Positions 17,027 through 26,898 are shown, counted from the stretch's first letter. The stretch is 64,000 nucleotides of DNA from Ruegeria lacuscaerulensis (GCF_013033355.1 NZ_WQDY01000013.1:1-64000), one strand, 5' to 3'. A program made the numbers and translations. The notes: a model not told the origin generated them from the sequence alone.

Positions 17027-17473
17027 ATGAAGACAGCAATCACTGAAATGTCTGGAATTGAGCATCCAATTATTCAAACCGGAACGCACTGAGCAGGAAT
17101 TGCGAGACTGGTGACCGCCGTTTTAAATGCAGGTGGTTTGGGCACCATCACGGGGCTGACGCAAAAGACGCCCGCCGACCCCGCCTATGAGATCGCGCAA
17201 TGCAAGGACATGTCCGATAAACCAGTCGCCGTGAACGTCACCTTCCTGCCAACCGTCAACGCGCCGGACTATCCGGCGTTGATCAAAGTGATCATCGATG
17301 GCGGCATGAAAATTGTTGAAACCGCTGGTCGCAACCCCGCACAGGTGATGCCCTATCTTAGGATTGCCGTTGGCTCAATGGTTGCTGAAGAGTGGCCTCG
17401 ACCCGAAGCAGACATGTCTAAACTTAGGGCTGAGCGCGAAGCTGAAAATCACTGTAGCTGCATCGTTTGTTAG
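17027..17473 (+). pseudogene. Broken nitronate monooxygenase (2-nitropropane dioxygenase-like)
   Basis: The frame opens at 17027 behind CAGGAGC as MKTAITEMSGIEHPIIQTGT H, hits TGA at 17090-17092, and continues in the same frame as AGIARLVTAVLNAGGLGTIT GLTQKTP..., then VNVTFLPTVNAPDYPALIKV and VETAGRNPAQVMPYL. This is the N-terminal third of the NMO family (FMN TIM barrel). After MPYL the expected remainder, about 200 residues, is missing and an unrelated tail runs to the stop at 17473. A nonsense codon plus a large deletion make it non-functional. Confidence 0.85.
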
Positions 17474-17552
17474 GTACTGTCTCGAAAATTGACGCTGTTT
17501 TACTTGGCTAGAACCAGTGTTCGCTCTGCTGCTTGATTGGAATTGCGGGAAG

Positions 17553-19064
17553 CTAGTTCGAAGAAGAGCTATGAGAAGTATATTCAGCTAGGGCCGCTCT
17601 ACTCCCATTTTTCCAAATCCCGTCCAACCAATGGTCAAAGGCTACGGTAAACTGTGAGCCATCGCCGAATTCCCCGCAATACAGATCCTGCGCAAGCCAA
17701 AGTCCGGGATCAGTTTTGGCTGCTAGCGCAGTTTTTCTCAGATCTTCCCAAACAGGATCATTGGCGGCGATTTCTGAGCCATCCTCGCGAATCCCAGCGC
17801 ACATCCTGCACCATAAAGCTTCAGCTAGAGCCAGTCCTTTTATGGAAGCGCCTGAAGCAATTGCATCGCGTATCGACGGCAGCACGAACCCAGGGTGACG
17901 CGCCGATCCGTCGAACGCGACCCTGCGCGTTGTGTCGTGAATTGCCGTGTTTTCAAATCGACGTTCAACCAGCCCAAGGTACTCTTGCGGGGTCGTTCCA
18001 GGAACAGCGTCGACATGGGGTAGAATTTCTTCTATTTGAACCTTTTTAAAAAACGCAAGTATGTCGGAGTCTTGCATGCAGGCTGAAATCGTCGGGACAT
18101 TTAGTATCTCGCCAACATTCGCAAGCAGTTGGTGGCCTCCGTTCAATATGCGTAGCTTCAATGCCTCGTATCCGTGAACATCATCGGTCAGTGTGACCCC
18201 AACCTGTTCAAAAGGTGGACGCCCTGCACAAAAGTCATCTTCGATGACCCATTGGCGAAAGTTCTCATGTGAAACTGGGGCGTGGTCGTCAACACCAAGC
18301 GCGTGGCATTGAGAAATCACTTGATCTGTAGTCGCTGGCACGATGCAGTCTACCATCGAATTGGGAAATGCGCCGTTCCGGTCGATCCAATCGGCAAGAT
18401 CAGGGTCCGACAGGCGCGCTAACCCAACGATACAGTTTCGAAGGATAGTGCCGTTGCCTTGCAGGTTATCACAGCTCAGCGCGGTGAAGGGGGTCAAGCC
18501 ATTTGCACGACGTATCCCGAGCGCTGCAACAATTGCGCCGAAAGCGGTGCGGGGGCGATTTGGGTTTGCCGCATCGTGGAGAATATCATCGTGATCCGCG
18601 TCGAAAGCGCTGGTGTTGGCATCCAGAAAATAGCCGCCCTCAGTCACAGTTAAAGATACAATGCGGATAGACGGATCAGCCATCCCGCGGACCAGTGCAG
18701 CGTTTCCTGCCTCAATCGGCAGATAGTCGATCATCGGGCCTATGACTTCCGCCGATACGCCTTTAGGGTCTAGCTCAATCAGAGTGGTCAGGTAGCCCTG
18801 CGCTAGCAGCCTCTGGCGCATTTCAGCGTCATAACTGCGTACTCCTGCTCCGATGATGGCCCAATCGCGGGCCTTGCCTTGCTGCATGAGCTGATGAATG
18901 TACCAAGCCTGATGGGCGCGGTGGAAATTACCAAGGCCGATATGAACGATACCGGGCGTCAAGTCCGGATGCTGATAGCTAGGAGTTCCAACGGTAGATG
19001 GCAGCTCTGCAAGCTTGTCTCGCCGCAGTTGGATCGGTGGGGTTGCGTGTGTCACAGGGCTCAT
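17553..19064 (-). CDS. mtlK: Mannitol 2-dehydrogenase family polyol dehydrogenase
   Basis: 503 residues from the ATG at 19064, whose A is shared with the stop of the preceding SDR gene (TGATG). The long-chain polyol-dehydrogenase motifs are present: GIVHIGLGNFHRAHQAWY for NAD binding, then TVTEGGY, LSCDNLQGNG and the catalytic Lys region LKLRILNGGHQLLANVGE. It oxidises D-mannitol to D-fructose (or D-arabitol to xylulose) in the cytoplasm. Gene order smoK-smoS-mtlK matches the Rhodobacter sphaeroides polyol operon, from which the symbol is taken. Confidence 0.9.
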   Translation of the reverse strand: MSPVTHATPPIQLRRDKLAELPSTVGTPSYQHPDLTPGIVHIGLGNFHRAHQAWYIHQLMQQGKARDWAIIGAGVRSYDAEMRQRLLAQGYLTTLIELDPKGVSAEVIGPMIDYLPIEAGNAALVRGMADPSIRIVSLTVTEGGYFLDANTSAFDADHDDILHDAANPNRPRTAFGAIVAALGIRRANGLTPFTALSCDNLQGNGTILRNCIVGLARLSDPDLADWIDRNGAFPNSMVDCIVPATTDQVISQCHALGVDDHAPVSHENFRQWVIEDDFCAGRPPFEQVGVTLTDDVHGYEALKLRILNGGHQLLANVGEILNVPTISACMQDSDILAFFKKVQIEEILPHVDAVPGTTPQEYLGLVERRFENTAIHDTTRRVAFDGSARHPGFVLPSIRDAIASGASIKGLALAEALWCRMCAGIREDGSEIAANDPVWEDLRKTALAAKTDPGLWLAQDLYCGEFGDGSQFTVAFDHWLDGIWKNGSRAALAEYTSHSSSSN

Positions 19065-19837
19065 CAGCTCATCCAATTTCCGCCATCGACATTGTAGGTT
19101 TGTGCAACGATGTATTTTGCCTCGTCCGAGGCGAGAAACACCGCCATCCCGGTCAGGTCTTCGGCCCGTCCCATGCGGCCGTAGGGAACTTCTGCGGCCA
19201 CTTCTAATTTCTTCTGTCCGGGGGGTTTTCCTTCGTGTTTTGCGAAGAACGCATCTACCCCGTCCCAGTGCTCGCCATCCACCACACCCGGAGATATGGC
19301 GTTCACATTTATCCCGTGTGCGATCAGGTTCAGCCCTGCAGATTGAGTCAGGGAAATGATCGCCGCCTTGCTGGCGCAATAAACGGCGACCAGAGGCTCA
19401 CCGCGCCGCCCTGCTTGTGACGCCATGTTGATGATACGGCCCTTGGTGCCATGCGCGATCATATGGCGCGCGACGGCCTGCATGGTGAACAAGGCGCCGG
19501 CGACGTTGATGTCGAAGACACGTTGGTAGTCGGCGCGCTCAATATCAACAATCGGGGCGGCGGTGAAGATCGCTGCGTTGTTGATCAAAATATCGATCGG
19601 GCCGAATTGAGCTGCGGTGCAGGCGATGGCGTCGTCGATACTCGGCTGGTTTGTCACGTCCATTTCCACGGCCAAAGCCGCAGTACCGATCTCAGTCGCG
19701 GCTTGCTGCGCACGCTGGATGTCGATATCGGCTACGGCGACACGGGCTCCCTCCGCAACATAGGCTTTCGTAAAGGCCAGCCCTATGCCGCGCGCGGCCC
19801 CAGTAATCAGGGCGGTTTTGCTAGCCAGACGTGTCAT
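19064..19837 (-). CDS. smoS: Sorbitol (L-iditol) 2-dehydrogenase, SDR family
   Basis: 257 residues. Motifs: TGAARGIG (12-19), NNAA (86-89), active site Ser140, Tyr153, Lys157 within [20 protein letters not shown]. The C-terminus ([15 protein letters not shown] and [16 protein letters not shown]) closely resembles SmoS of R. sphaeroides as I remember it. It converts sorbitol to fructose and galactitol to tagatose with NAD+. Its start overlaps the stop of the ATP-binding gene by ATGA and its stop overlaps the mannitol dehydrogenase start, indicating translational coupling. Confidence 0.92.
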   Translation of the reverse strand: MTRLASKTALITGAARGIGLAFTKAYVAEGARVAVADIDIQRAQQAATEIGTAALAVEMDVTNQPSIDDAIACTAAQFGPIDILINNAAIFTAAPIVDIERADYQRVFDINVAGALFTMQAVARHMIAHGTKGRIINMASQAGRRGEPLVAVYCASKAAIISLTQSAGLNLIAHGINVNAISPGVVDGEHWDGVDAFFAKHEGKPPGQKKLEVAAEVPYGRMGRAEDLTGMAVFLASDEAKYIVAQTYNVDGGNWMS

Positions 19838-20838
19838 TCGATCCGCAAGCCTTTGGCATCAAACCGGTGTATCACATCGGCGCGTGGTGTCAGGTGAATG
19901 CGGTCGCCGTGACGGAAACCGACCTCGCCATCAGCGCGGACAGTGATTGTGTCAGCCAGCCCGGTCTCGTGGACATGGAAAAATGTATCCGAACCCAGAT
20001 GCTCGGAAACGCTCACCACCCCGGACCAGTCCCCTTCGGTTTCTGAGACTGTGATATGTTCAGGCCGTATTCCGATGGTCTGAGCACCGTGTTTTGCGGC
20101 CTCGTCGCCCTCAATGAAGTTCATTTTTGGGGAGCCAATGAAACCCGCAACAAACAGGTTGCGCGGTGTCCGATACAGCTCTAGCGGGCTGCCAACTTGT
20201 TCGATTACTCCGGCCTGAAGGACGACGATCTTGTCGGCCATCGTCATGGCTTCGACCTGATCATGGGTCACGTAGATCATGGTGGTGGCGAGGCGTTCGT
20301 GTAATTCGCTAATCTCCAGCCGCATGCCGACCCGCAGCGCCGCGTCGAGGTTCGACAAAGGTTCGTCGAACAGAAATGCCGCCGGTTCGCGCACGATCGC
20401 GCGCCCGATCGCAACCCTCTGGCGTTGGCCGCCCGATAGTTGTCCTGGACGGCGGTCCAGATAGTCGGTCAGGTTCAGGACGCTGGCGGCGCCTTCGACG
20501 CGCTTGTCGATCTCGGCCTGATCCAGTTTCGCCATACGAAGGGGAAAGGCGATGTTCTTGCGCACGGTCATATGGGGATACAGAGCATAGGACTGGAACA
20601 CCATCGCCAGCCCTCGTTTCGCGGGCGGGACATCGGTGGCGTCCGCGCCGTCAATGTCGATAGAGCCCGAGGTGATATCCTCCAATCCAGCGATCAGACG
20701 CAAAAGGGTGGATTTACCGCAGCCTGAGGGGCCGACGAAGACGGTGAACTCGCCATCTTCGATGGTCAGGTCCAGCGGCGGAATGACCTGCACATCGCCG
20801 AAGCTTTTGGTCACGGACTTGAGTTGAATACGTCCCAT
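19834..20838 (-). CDS. smoK: Polyol ABC transporter ATP-binding protein
   Basis: 334 residues, MalK/UgpC type. Walker [17 protein letters not shown], signature [19 protein letters not shown], Walker [12 protein letters not shown] and H-loop [15 protein letters not shown] are followed by a C-terminal TOBE/OB regulatory domain ([12 protein letters not shown]). It energises the importer formed with the two permeases directly upstream. It starts 12 bases after the second permease and overlaps the sorbitol dehydrogenase gene by four bases. Confidence 0.93.
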   Translation of the reverse strand: MGRIQLKSVTKSFGDVQVIPPLDLTIEDGEFTVFVGPSGCGKSTLLRLIAGLEDITSGSIDIDGADATDVPPAKRGLAMVFQSYALYPHMTVRKNIAFPLRMAKLDQAEIDKRVEGAASVLNLTDYLDRRPGQLSGGQRQRVAIGRAIVREPAAFLFDEPLSNLDAALRVGMRLEISELHERLATTMIYVTHDQVEAMTMADKIVVLQAGVIEQVGSPLELYRTPRNLFVAGFIGSPKMNFIEGDEAAKHGAQTIGIRPEHITVSETEGDWSGVVSVSEHLGSDTFFHVHETGLADTITVRADGEVGFRHGDRIHLTPRADVIHRFDAKGLRIE

Positions 20839-20850
20839 GTGTCGTGTTCC

Positions 20851-21681
20851 TTATTTCACAGCGCCGAAGGTCAGGCCGCGGACAAGTTGTTTCTGGCTGA
20901 ACCAGCCAAGGATCAGGATTGGAGCGATTGCCATTGTCGAAGCTGCGCTAAGCTTGGCAAAGAACAGGCCTTCGGGGCTGGAATAGCTGGCGATGAAGGC
21001 CGTCAGCGGGGCCGCGTCGACGGCAGTAAGGTTGAGGGTCCAGAATGCCTCGTTCCAGGCCAGGATGAAGTTCAGCAAAACGGTCGAGGCGATGCCGGGG
21101 ATGGCCATGGGGGTCAGCACATAGAGGATTTCCTCTTTTAACGTCGCCCCGTCCATCCGCGCGGCTTCCAGAATTTCGCCGGGGATTTCACGGAAATAGG
21201 TGTAAAGCATCCAGACAATGATCGGCAGGTTGATCAGCATCAGGACAACCACCAGCCCTCCGCGCGTATCCAGCAGGCCCAACCGAATGAACAGCAGGTA
21301 GATCGGATAAAGAACACCAACTGCAGGCAACATCTTGGTGGACAGCATCCACAGCAGAATGTCCTTGGTGCGCTTGGACGGCACAAAGGCCATTGCCCAT
21401 GCGGCGGGTACCGCGATGATGACACCCAGAACAGTCGAGCCTCCGGCGATAATGACCGAATTCCACAAGAACCGCATATAGTCCGAGCGTTCCTGCACGA
21501 TGGCGTAGTTTTCCAACGTCCAGTTGAAGTTCAAAAACAGCGGTGGGCTGGCGATCGCCTGCGCCTCGGTCTTAAAGCTGGTCAGGATGGTCCAGAGGAT
21601 CGGGAAAAAGATCAGCAGACCAACGGCCCAGGCCAAGGCGGTATTGAACGATTTGCGGCGGGTTGTGACGGTGCGGGCCAT
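20851..21681 (-). CDS. smoG: Polyol ABC transporter permease (MalG-type)
   Basis: 276 residues with six membrane segments and the cytoplasmic EAA loop EILEAARMDGATLKEEILYVLTP (residues 170-192; EAA...G motif intact), which docks on the ATPase. AGGAGG precedes the ATG at 21681. It lies between the first permease (12 bases) and the ATP-binding gene in the conserved smoEFGK order. Confidence 0.92.
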   Translation of the reverse strand: MARTVTTRRKSFNTALAWAVGLLIFFPILWTILTSFKTEAQAIASPPLFLNFNWTLENYAIVQERSDYMRFLWNSVIIAGGSTVLGVIIAVPAAWAMAFVPSKRTKDILLWMLSTKMLPAVGVLYPIYLLFIRLGLLDTRGGLVVVLMLINLPIIVWMLYTYFREIPGEILEAARMDGATLKEEILYVLTPMAIPGIASTVLLNFILAWNEAFWTLNLTAVDAAPLTAFIASYSSPEGLFFAKLSAASTMAIAPILILGWFSQKQLVRGLTFGAVK

Positions 21682-21693
21682 GGTCTTACCTCC

Positions 21694-22560
21694 TCACGCG
21701 TCCAGGTTCTTGCCGACGATGCGCATCAGGAAGATGGCAACGATGTTGGCTAAGATGATTGCGTAGACACCTCCGGCTGATCCGAGACCAACATTCTGGC
21801 TCTCCAACACACGCTGGAAGATCAGGTAGGTGAGTGTACGGGTACCGAATGCGCCGCCGGTGGTCACGAAGATCTCGGCGAAGATCGACAAAAGGAAGAT
21901 TGTCTGGATCAGGATTACGATGGTGATCGCGCGGCTCAGATGCGGCAGAATGATGTGGTAGAAGCGCTTCAGAACCGGTGCGCCATCCATTTCGGCCGCT
22001 TCCAGCTGTTCGCTGTCCAGAGATTGGATAGCGGTCAGTAAGATCAGCGTCGCAAAGGGCAGCCACTGCCACGAGACGATCATGATGATCGAGGTCATGG
22101 ATGCTTCGGACAGCCATGAGACTGGCTCGGCCCCGAAAAAGCGCCACAGATGCGCCAGCAGGCCGTTGACCGGGTCCATGAACATGTTCTTCCAGACCAA
22201 AGCGGACACGGTGGGCATGACGAAGAATGGAGCGATTACAAGAATGCGGACAACACCTTGACCCCACATCGGTTGATCCAAAAGCATCGCGAGAAGGATG
22301 CCCAGAACAACAGTGATGACAAGGACCCCTCCGACAATCACAAGTGTTGCTTGAACTGCCGGCCAGAATGAACTGGATGAAACAAATCGAACATAGTTGT
22401 CTAAACCGACCCAGCCCAGATCACCGCCCCGCAGAGGCAGGTACTTCTTGAAGGAAAAATATAGCGTCATCGTCAGCGGCACGAGCATCCAGCCAAGTAG
22501 CAGGACCACTGCAGGTGCCATCATCAGGCGAGCAACGGATCGGGAATGTTGAGTAGCCAT
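21694..22560 (-). CDS. smoF: Polyol ABC transporter permease (MalF-type)
   Basis: 288 residues, six membrane helices, starting with the typical permease N-terminus LMMAPAVVLLLGWMLVPLTM TLYFSF and containing the EAA loop QLEAAEMDGAPVLKRFYHIILP. It forms the membrane channel with the second permease for sorbitol/mannitol uptake. It follows the binding-protein gene by 106 bases, a gap large enough for an mRNA-stabilising structure that would keep binding-protein synthesis high. Confidence 0.92.
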   Translation of the reverse strand: MATQHSRSVARLMMAPAVVLLLGWMLVPLTMTLYFSFKKYLPLRGGDLGWVGLDNYVRFVSSSSFWPAVQATLVIVGGVLVITVVLGILLAMLLDQPMWGQGVVRILVIAPFFVMPTVSALVWKNMFMDPVNGLLAHLWRFFGAEPVSWLSEASMTSIIMIVSWQWLPFATLILLTAIQSLDSEQLEAAEMDGAPVLKRFYHIILPHLSRAITIVILIQTIFLLSIFAEIFVTTGGAFGTRTLTYLIFQRVLESQNVGLGSAGGVYAIILANIVAIFLMRIVGKNLDA

Positions 22561-22666
22561 AACGCAAACCCTCTCTGTTCAGGCGTAACTCAGCCTGCGA
22601 GAAAAACGCGAATTGTGGAAGGGTAAGGCGGGGGGCAGATTACTGCCCGCCCGCGGGGAGAAGACC

Positions 22667-23968
22667 TCAGTACCCTGCGGCTTCCATTTCTTCTGCGGTA
22701 AACGCCTGTGCCTTGGCCAGTGCTTCCTCGACCGTTTGCTGCCCGGCATAGACCGCCGAGAACTCTTGGCTGACCTGGGTCGCGATGCCTGCGAATTCCG
22801 GGATCGCAGCGAACTGGATACCAACATATGGAACCGGCTTGACCGTCGGGTTGTTCGGATCAGCGGACAGGATCGAGTCCAGCGTCATCTTGGCAAAGGG
22901 AACCTTCTGGTATTCCGGGTTCTCATACAAAGAGGTGCGCGCACCCGGCGGAACATTTGCCCAACCTTCGTTTTCGGCAACCAGCTCAATGTAGTCTTTG
23001 GACGTTGCCCATTCGATGAACTGTTTGGCTGCGTCTTCCTGCTGTGTGCCGGCCGGAATGGCCAATGCCCAAGCCCAAAGCCAGTTGGAGCGCTTGCCCA
23101 ATCCGGTGTCAGGTGCCAGTGCAAAACCAACGCTATCCGCTACGGTCGAGTCTGTGGGGTTGGTCACAAATGACGCCGCAACGGTTGCGTCGATCCACAT
23201 GCCACATTTGCCCTGCTGGAACAGGGACAAGTTCTCGTTGAACCCGTTTGTGGCATAGCCTGCGGGACCAGATTCCGACATCATTTCAACGTAGAAATTC
23301 AGCGTGTCGGCCCATTCTGGCTGGTCGAACTGGGGCTTCCAGTCTTCGTCAAACCAGCGCGCGCCAAACGAGTTGGACATGGCTGTGATGAACGCGCCAC
23401 CTTCGCCCCAACCGGCTTTGCCGCGCAGGCAGATACCGTTGATGTCAGCGTCACGGTCGGTCATGGCCGCCGCGGCCTCTTTGATGAATTGCCAGCTTGG
23501 CGCTTCGGGCATTTCCATGCCTGCTTTTTCCATCAGGTCGGTGCGATACATGATCATCGAGCTTTCGCCATAGAACGGCGCCGCGTAGAGCGTCCCTTCA
23601 TGGCTCAGGCCGCCTGACATTGCGGGCAGGATATCGCCAACGTCATAGTCCTCGGACAGACCATCCAGCGGAACCAACCAGCCGTTCGCACCCCAGATCG
23701 GGGTTTCGTACATGCCGATTGTCATGATGTCGAACTGACCGCCGTTGGTGGTGATGTCGGTGGTGACGCGCTGGCGCAAGACGTTCTCTTCCAGCGTTAC
23801 CCACTCGACGTCAATTCCAGTCGCTTCGGTAAATTTGTCTGTGTAGCCCTGCATCCGGATCATATCGCCGTTGTTTACAGTCGCGATAGTGATGGATTGC
23901 GCATGGGCCGCTGCCGTTGCGACGAAAGTCATTGCAGTCGCCGCACGAAGTGCGTGCTTCAGATACAT
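22667..23968 (-). CDS. smoE: Polyol ABC transporter substrate-binding protein
   Basis: 433 residues from the ATG at 23968, preceded by GGAGGA; the longer frame to 24016 lacks a signal. A Sec signal peptide is clear (MYLKHALRAATAMTFVATAA AHA, cleavage near residue 23). The mature protein has the family 1 solute-binding fold: SITIATVNNGDMIRMQ at its start, FDIMTIGMYETPIWGANGWL in the first lobe and CGMWIDATVAASF in the hinge region. It captures sorbitol/mannitol in the periplasm. Binding specificity is inferred from the smoS and mtlK genes of the same operon. Confidence 0.92.
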   Translation of the reverse strand: MYLKHALRAATAMTFVATAAAHAQSITIATVNNGDMIRMQGYTDKFTEATGIDVEWVTLEENVLRQRVTTDITTNGGQFDIMTIGMYETPIWGANGWLVPLDGLSEDYDVGDILPAMSGGLSHEGTLYAAPFYGESSMIMYRTDLMEKAGMEMPEAPSWQFIKEAAAAMTDRDADINGICLRGKAGWGEGGAFITAMSNSFGARWFDEDWKPQFDQPEWADTLNFYVEMMSESGPAGYATNGFNENLSLFQQGKCGMWIDATVAASFVTNPTDSTVADSVGFALAPDTGLGKRSNWLWAWALAIPAGTQQEDAAKQFIEWATSKDYIELVAENEGWANVPPGARTSLYENPEYQKVPFAKMTLDSILSADPNNPTVKPVPYVGIQFAAIPEFAGIATQVSQEFSAVYAGQQTVEEALAKAQAFTAEEMEAAGY

Positions 23969-24039
23969 CCCTGTCCTCCCTGAGCTTGGATGTCGTGCAG
24001 AGAGGTTAGATCGCAAATTGTCGCGCAGTCAATAAAAAC

Positions 24040-24053
24040 TTTACGCGCGTTAA
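24040..24053. promoter_or_regulatory. Palindrome upstream of smoE, candidate LacI operator
   Basis: TTTACGCGCGTTAA is a near-perfect palindrome with a central CG and perfect core ACGCGCGT, the form expected for LacI-family operators. It lies between the LacI-type gene and smoE, 72 bases before the smoE start. A related GC-core palindrome precedes xylB at 25144-25159. Use by the adjacent regulator is inference. Confidence 0.5.
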
Positions 24054-24063
24054 TTTTGTAGTG

Positions 24064-25089
24064 TTATGCGGATTCTCTTAAAACCAATCGAGCCGGGAAA
24101 AGGGTCTCCGTCCGATTTTCTAATTTCCCTCCGTTTTCAATGAGTTCGAAAAGAGTTTCGACGCTTCGTGCCGCCACATTATCATAATCGTGCGCCGCGG
24201 TAGTCAGTGACGGGCAGGTAAATTTTGCAAAGGGATGGTCGTCATTTGAAGCCACACGCAAAGCGCAATCGTCTTTTCGCCCGACGCGAATCCCCTGTTC
24301 AAAGCACGCTGCCAGAAAGCCGATGGCCAATCGGTCATTGCTGCACAGAACTGAATCCGTGCGCAACTTGCGTTCATCCAGCACCTTGAGCGTGCCGAGC
24401 CGCCCAATCTCTTCAAAGGCCCAACCAGTACCTTCGATTTTGATCACATGCGGCTCAAAACCCAGACGTTCCATCACCTCGATATAAGCTTTTCGCCGTT
24501 TGTTTGCATTGGGGTTTGCAGGTGTCCGCATTTCGAAGAACGAAGGCGGCTCGCCAGTACGGGTCATGTATTCCACGGTCTGAGACACAAAGCTGAAATT
24601 ATCGGACCCGATAAACGCTGCGCCCAAACCGTCGAGGTTGCTGTCAAACAGAACTGTCGGCACGCTAGCGCAGAATTTCTCAATTGCAGATTTGTCTGAG
24701 ATACGTCCCAAGGGCGCAAACAACACGCCTGCTGGTTTCAAAGATTGCAAACCGTCCAGGATTTCGTTTTCCAACTTTTGTTCACCGTGAGAGCTGAACA
24801 GAAACGGGCGATACCCCGCTGCGATACAGCTTTGCTCAAGATACCGCGCAATTTCGGCAAAGAATGGATCGGCCAAATAGGGCACGACGATGCCAATATT
24901 CTTGGTCAGTTTACGGTTCTGGTTCACAGCATAGATGTTCGGACGGTAGTCGAACCGCTCCAGCGCCTCTTCGATGCGAGCCCTCGTCGATGGACGAACA
25001 CTGTCTGGATCGTGGAAGTATTTAGACACAGTGGGACGCGAGATCCCGCTGAGGGCTGCGAATTCTTCCATATTCTTTATCTTGGTCAT
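24064..25089 (-). CDS. LacI-family regulator of the polyol genes
   Basis: 341 residues. The N-terminal LacI headpiece is MEEFAALSGISRPTVSKYFH followed by RIEEALERFDYRPNIYAVN, and a periplasmic-binding-like effector domain follows from about residue 65. The gene sits between smoE (same strand, downstream) and the divergent xylB, an arrangement that suits control of both. The effector is probably a polyol or its keto-sugar product. Confidence 0.9.
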   Translation of the reverse strand: MTKIKNMEEFAALSGISRPTVSKYFHDPDSVRPSTRARIEEALERFDYRPNIYAVNQNRKLTKNIGIVVPYLADPFFAEIARYLEQSCIAAGYRPFLFSSHGEQKLENEILDGLQSLKPAGVLFAPLGRISDKSAIEKFCASVPTVLFDSNLDGLGAAFIGSDNFSFVSQTVEYMTRTGEPPSFFEMRTPANPNANKRRKAYIEVMERLGFEPHVIKIEGTGWAFEEIGRLGTLKVLDERKLRTDSVLCSNDRLAIGFLAACFEQGIRVGRKDDCALRVASNDDHPFAKFTCPSLTTAAHDYDNVAARSVETLFELIENGGKLENRTETLFPARLVLRESA

Positions 25090-25143
25090 GCCAGTCTGCC
25101 TGCGGATCTCAGCCGCCTTGATCTTATCCTATTTTTACATATT

Positions 25144-25159
25144 CTTTGCGCGCGCTAAA
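25144..25159. promoter_or_regulatory. Palindrome upstream of xylB, candidate LacI operator
   Basis: CTTTGCGC faces GCGCTAAA with a central CG, in the 121-base region between the LacI-type gene and xylB. The geometry is like the palindrome at 24040-24053, although the core is one base longer on each side. A shared regulator would link xylB to the transporter operon. Confidence 0.45.
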
Positions 25160-25210
25160 AAGATCAATAGCAAGACAAGTTCCGGACTTTTGTGCAGGTA
25201 AGGGGTTTGA

Positions 25211-26647
25211 ATGTATCTCGGGATCGATATCGGCACGTCAGCGGTCAAGCTTGTCTGCGTGGATTCCAGTCGAATTCTTGAAACGTCTTCGGTGAGTATA
25301 AAGACCTCTTCTCCTAAGCCCGGTTGGTCAGAGCAGCACCCAGATCTTTGGTGGCAGGCGACACGCGACGCCTTAGGCCAGCTTTCTAAGCAAACCAAAC
25401 TGTCAGAGGTGAAGGCAATCGGGTTGTCAGGTCAGATGCACGGGGCCATATTGCTGAACCGTGACCTGCGCCCAATCCGCCCGGCCATCTTGTGGAATGA
25501 CAGCCGGGCAGCGCGAGAGTGCGATGAACTGCGAACGACCTTGCCGGAGATTGGTCAAATCGCTGGGGTCCTCCCTTTGCCGGGCTTCACCGCGCCCAAG
25601 ATTACATGGCTAAAACAGCATGAGCCAAAGCACTATGCCCAACTGGCTCACATCCTGCTGCCCAAGGACTACATCGGTTTACGGCTGCATGGCGAATTGG
25701 GAACTGATACGTCCGATGCTGCTGGGACAATGTGGCTCGATCAGGCGACGCGCGGCTGGCACGCAGGTATCGCCGAAGCCACAGATGTAGCATTGGATTG
25801 GCTGCCGCAGGTGTTCGATGGGCACAGTGTCGTTGGGACTGTGACAGCGCAAGCCGCGACTGAGACCGGCTTGAAACCTGGAACTCCAGTTGTTGCCGGA
25901 GGCGGAGACGCAGCAACAGGCGCTGTGTCTTTGGGCGCCACCGAACCGGGTCGCGGATTTATATCCCTGGGGACTTCTGGTCAGCTGTTTGTGGCAGATC
26001 GAAGCTACAAGCCAAACCCCGAACGCTATGTACATGCTTTTGCGCACACACTGCCCGACCGATGGTATCAAATGGCAGCAATGTTGAATGGTGCACGGCC
26101 GATTTCATGGATAGGCAGCCAGTTGGAACTGTCCGCGGCCGAGGTTGTCGCGCTTGCCGAAACGGCCAGCAGGGATCGAGTTCCAGTCTTTCTACCTTAT
26201 CTGACGGGTGAGCGCAGCCCTCATGGCGACCCGCATATCCGAGCCTGTTTCTTTGGACTGGAGGATTCCACAACACGCGCAGACATCTGCCGTTCCGTGG
26301 TAGAGGCGATTGCTTTCTGCTTTGCCGATGCGGCGCAGAGTTTCGGCGGCACAATCGAAGATTTGCCGGAGCTCGCGGCGATAGGAGGAGGCAGCAAATC
26401 AGATCTGTTGTTGAGGCTGATCGCGACGGTGACCGGAAAGCCAATTGTGCGGTCAGCTGGGGCAGATTCCGGTCCGGCTTATGGTGCGGCAAGGCTGGCA
26501 GCCTTGGGTTTAGGCGCTTTGGAGAGAACTGATCTTGCAGTTCAACCGCCATCAACCGACAGGTTCGAGCCCGCAGATTTGGCGCCGTTGTTCGAAAGAT
26601 TGACGCGGTTTCGGCAGCTTTACAAGGCCGTCCGTCTGACCGAATAG
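25211..26647 (+). CDS. xylB: Xylulokinase, FGGY family
   Basis: 478 residues. The FGGY kinase N-terminus YLGIDIGTSAVKLVCVD binds ATP phosphate; SGQMHGAILL and the catalytic-Asp region AILWNDSRAA are typical of XylB; FLPYLTGERSPHGD and AIGGGSKSDLLLRLIA mark the C-terminal lobe. It phosphorylates D-xylulose, made by mannitol-dehydrogenase-type oxidation of D-arabitol, to xylulose 5-phosphate. TAAGGGG precedes the ATG. In R. sphaeroides xylB belongs to the polyol operon; here it is transcribed divergently from the regulator. Confidence 0.93.
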   Translation: MYLGIDIGTSAVKLVCVDSSRILETSSVSIKTSSPKPGWSEQHPDLWWQATRDALGQLSKQTKLSEVKAIGLSGQMHGAILLNRDLRPIRPAILWNDSRAARECDELRTTLPEIGQIAGVLPLPGFTAPKITWLKQHEPKHYAQLAHILLPKDYIGLRLHGELGTDTSDAAGTMWLDQATRGWHAGIAEATDVALDWLPQVFDGHSVVGTVTAQAATETGLKPGTPVVAGGGDAATGAVSLGATEPGRGFISLGTSGQLFVADRSYKPNPERYVHAFAHTLPDRWYQMAAMLNGARPISWIGSQLELSAAEVVALAETASRDRVPVFLPYLTGERSPHGDPHIRACFFGLEDSTTRADICRSVVEAIAFCFADAAQSFGGTIEDLPELAAIGGGSKSDLLLRLIATVTGKPIVRSAGADSGPAYGAARLAALGLGALERTDLAVQPPSTDRFEPADLAPLFERLTRFRQLYKAVRLTE

Positions 26648-26898
26648 TTGTCAGCACTTTCAATAAAATCTACGCCACTTTTTGTCCCGCAGCGGGATCA
26701 TTGCTGTCTTAACAAACAAGAAAATCTTAAATACGCAGCTCGCTGATGCTCGAATTGACAGAGCGGACGGCAGCAATTTCCGAACTTAAATCCTTGGTCA
26801 CCGTCGAATGCAAGCAGGTGGGACGAACGGCGGCCAAAACGTTTGCGACCGCTACATACGCATAGCTTTTCTTGGATAGCCTTTGACAAGGCCAAACG
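26648..26898. other. Intergenic region between convergent genes
   Basis: About 250 bases between the ends of xylB and the cupin regulator. A 65-codon minus-strand frame is open but I recognise no family, and it starts nowhere near a ribosome binding site. No strong terminator with a T-tract is visible; TCCCGCAGCGGGA (around 26686) is too tight to fold well. Confidence 0.3.

Noticed and set aside
17090..17092. In-frame TGA of the nitronate monooxygenase as a selenocysteine codon
   Set aside because: The family has no Sec at this place, there is no sign of a SECIS-like element, and the gene is also truncated further on.
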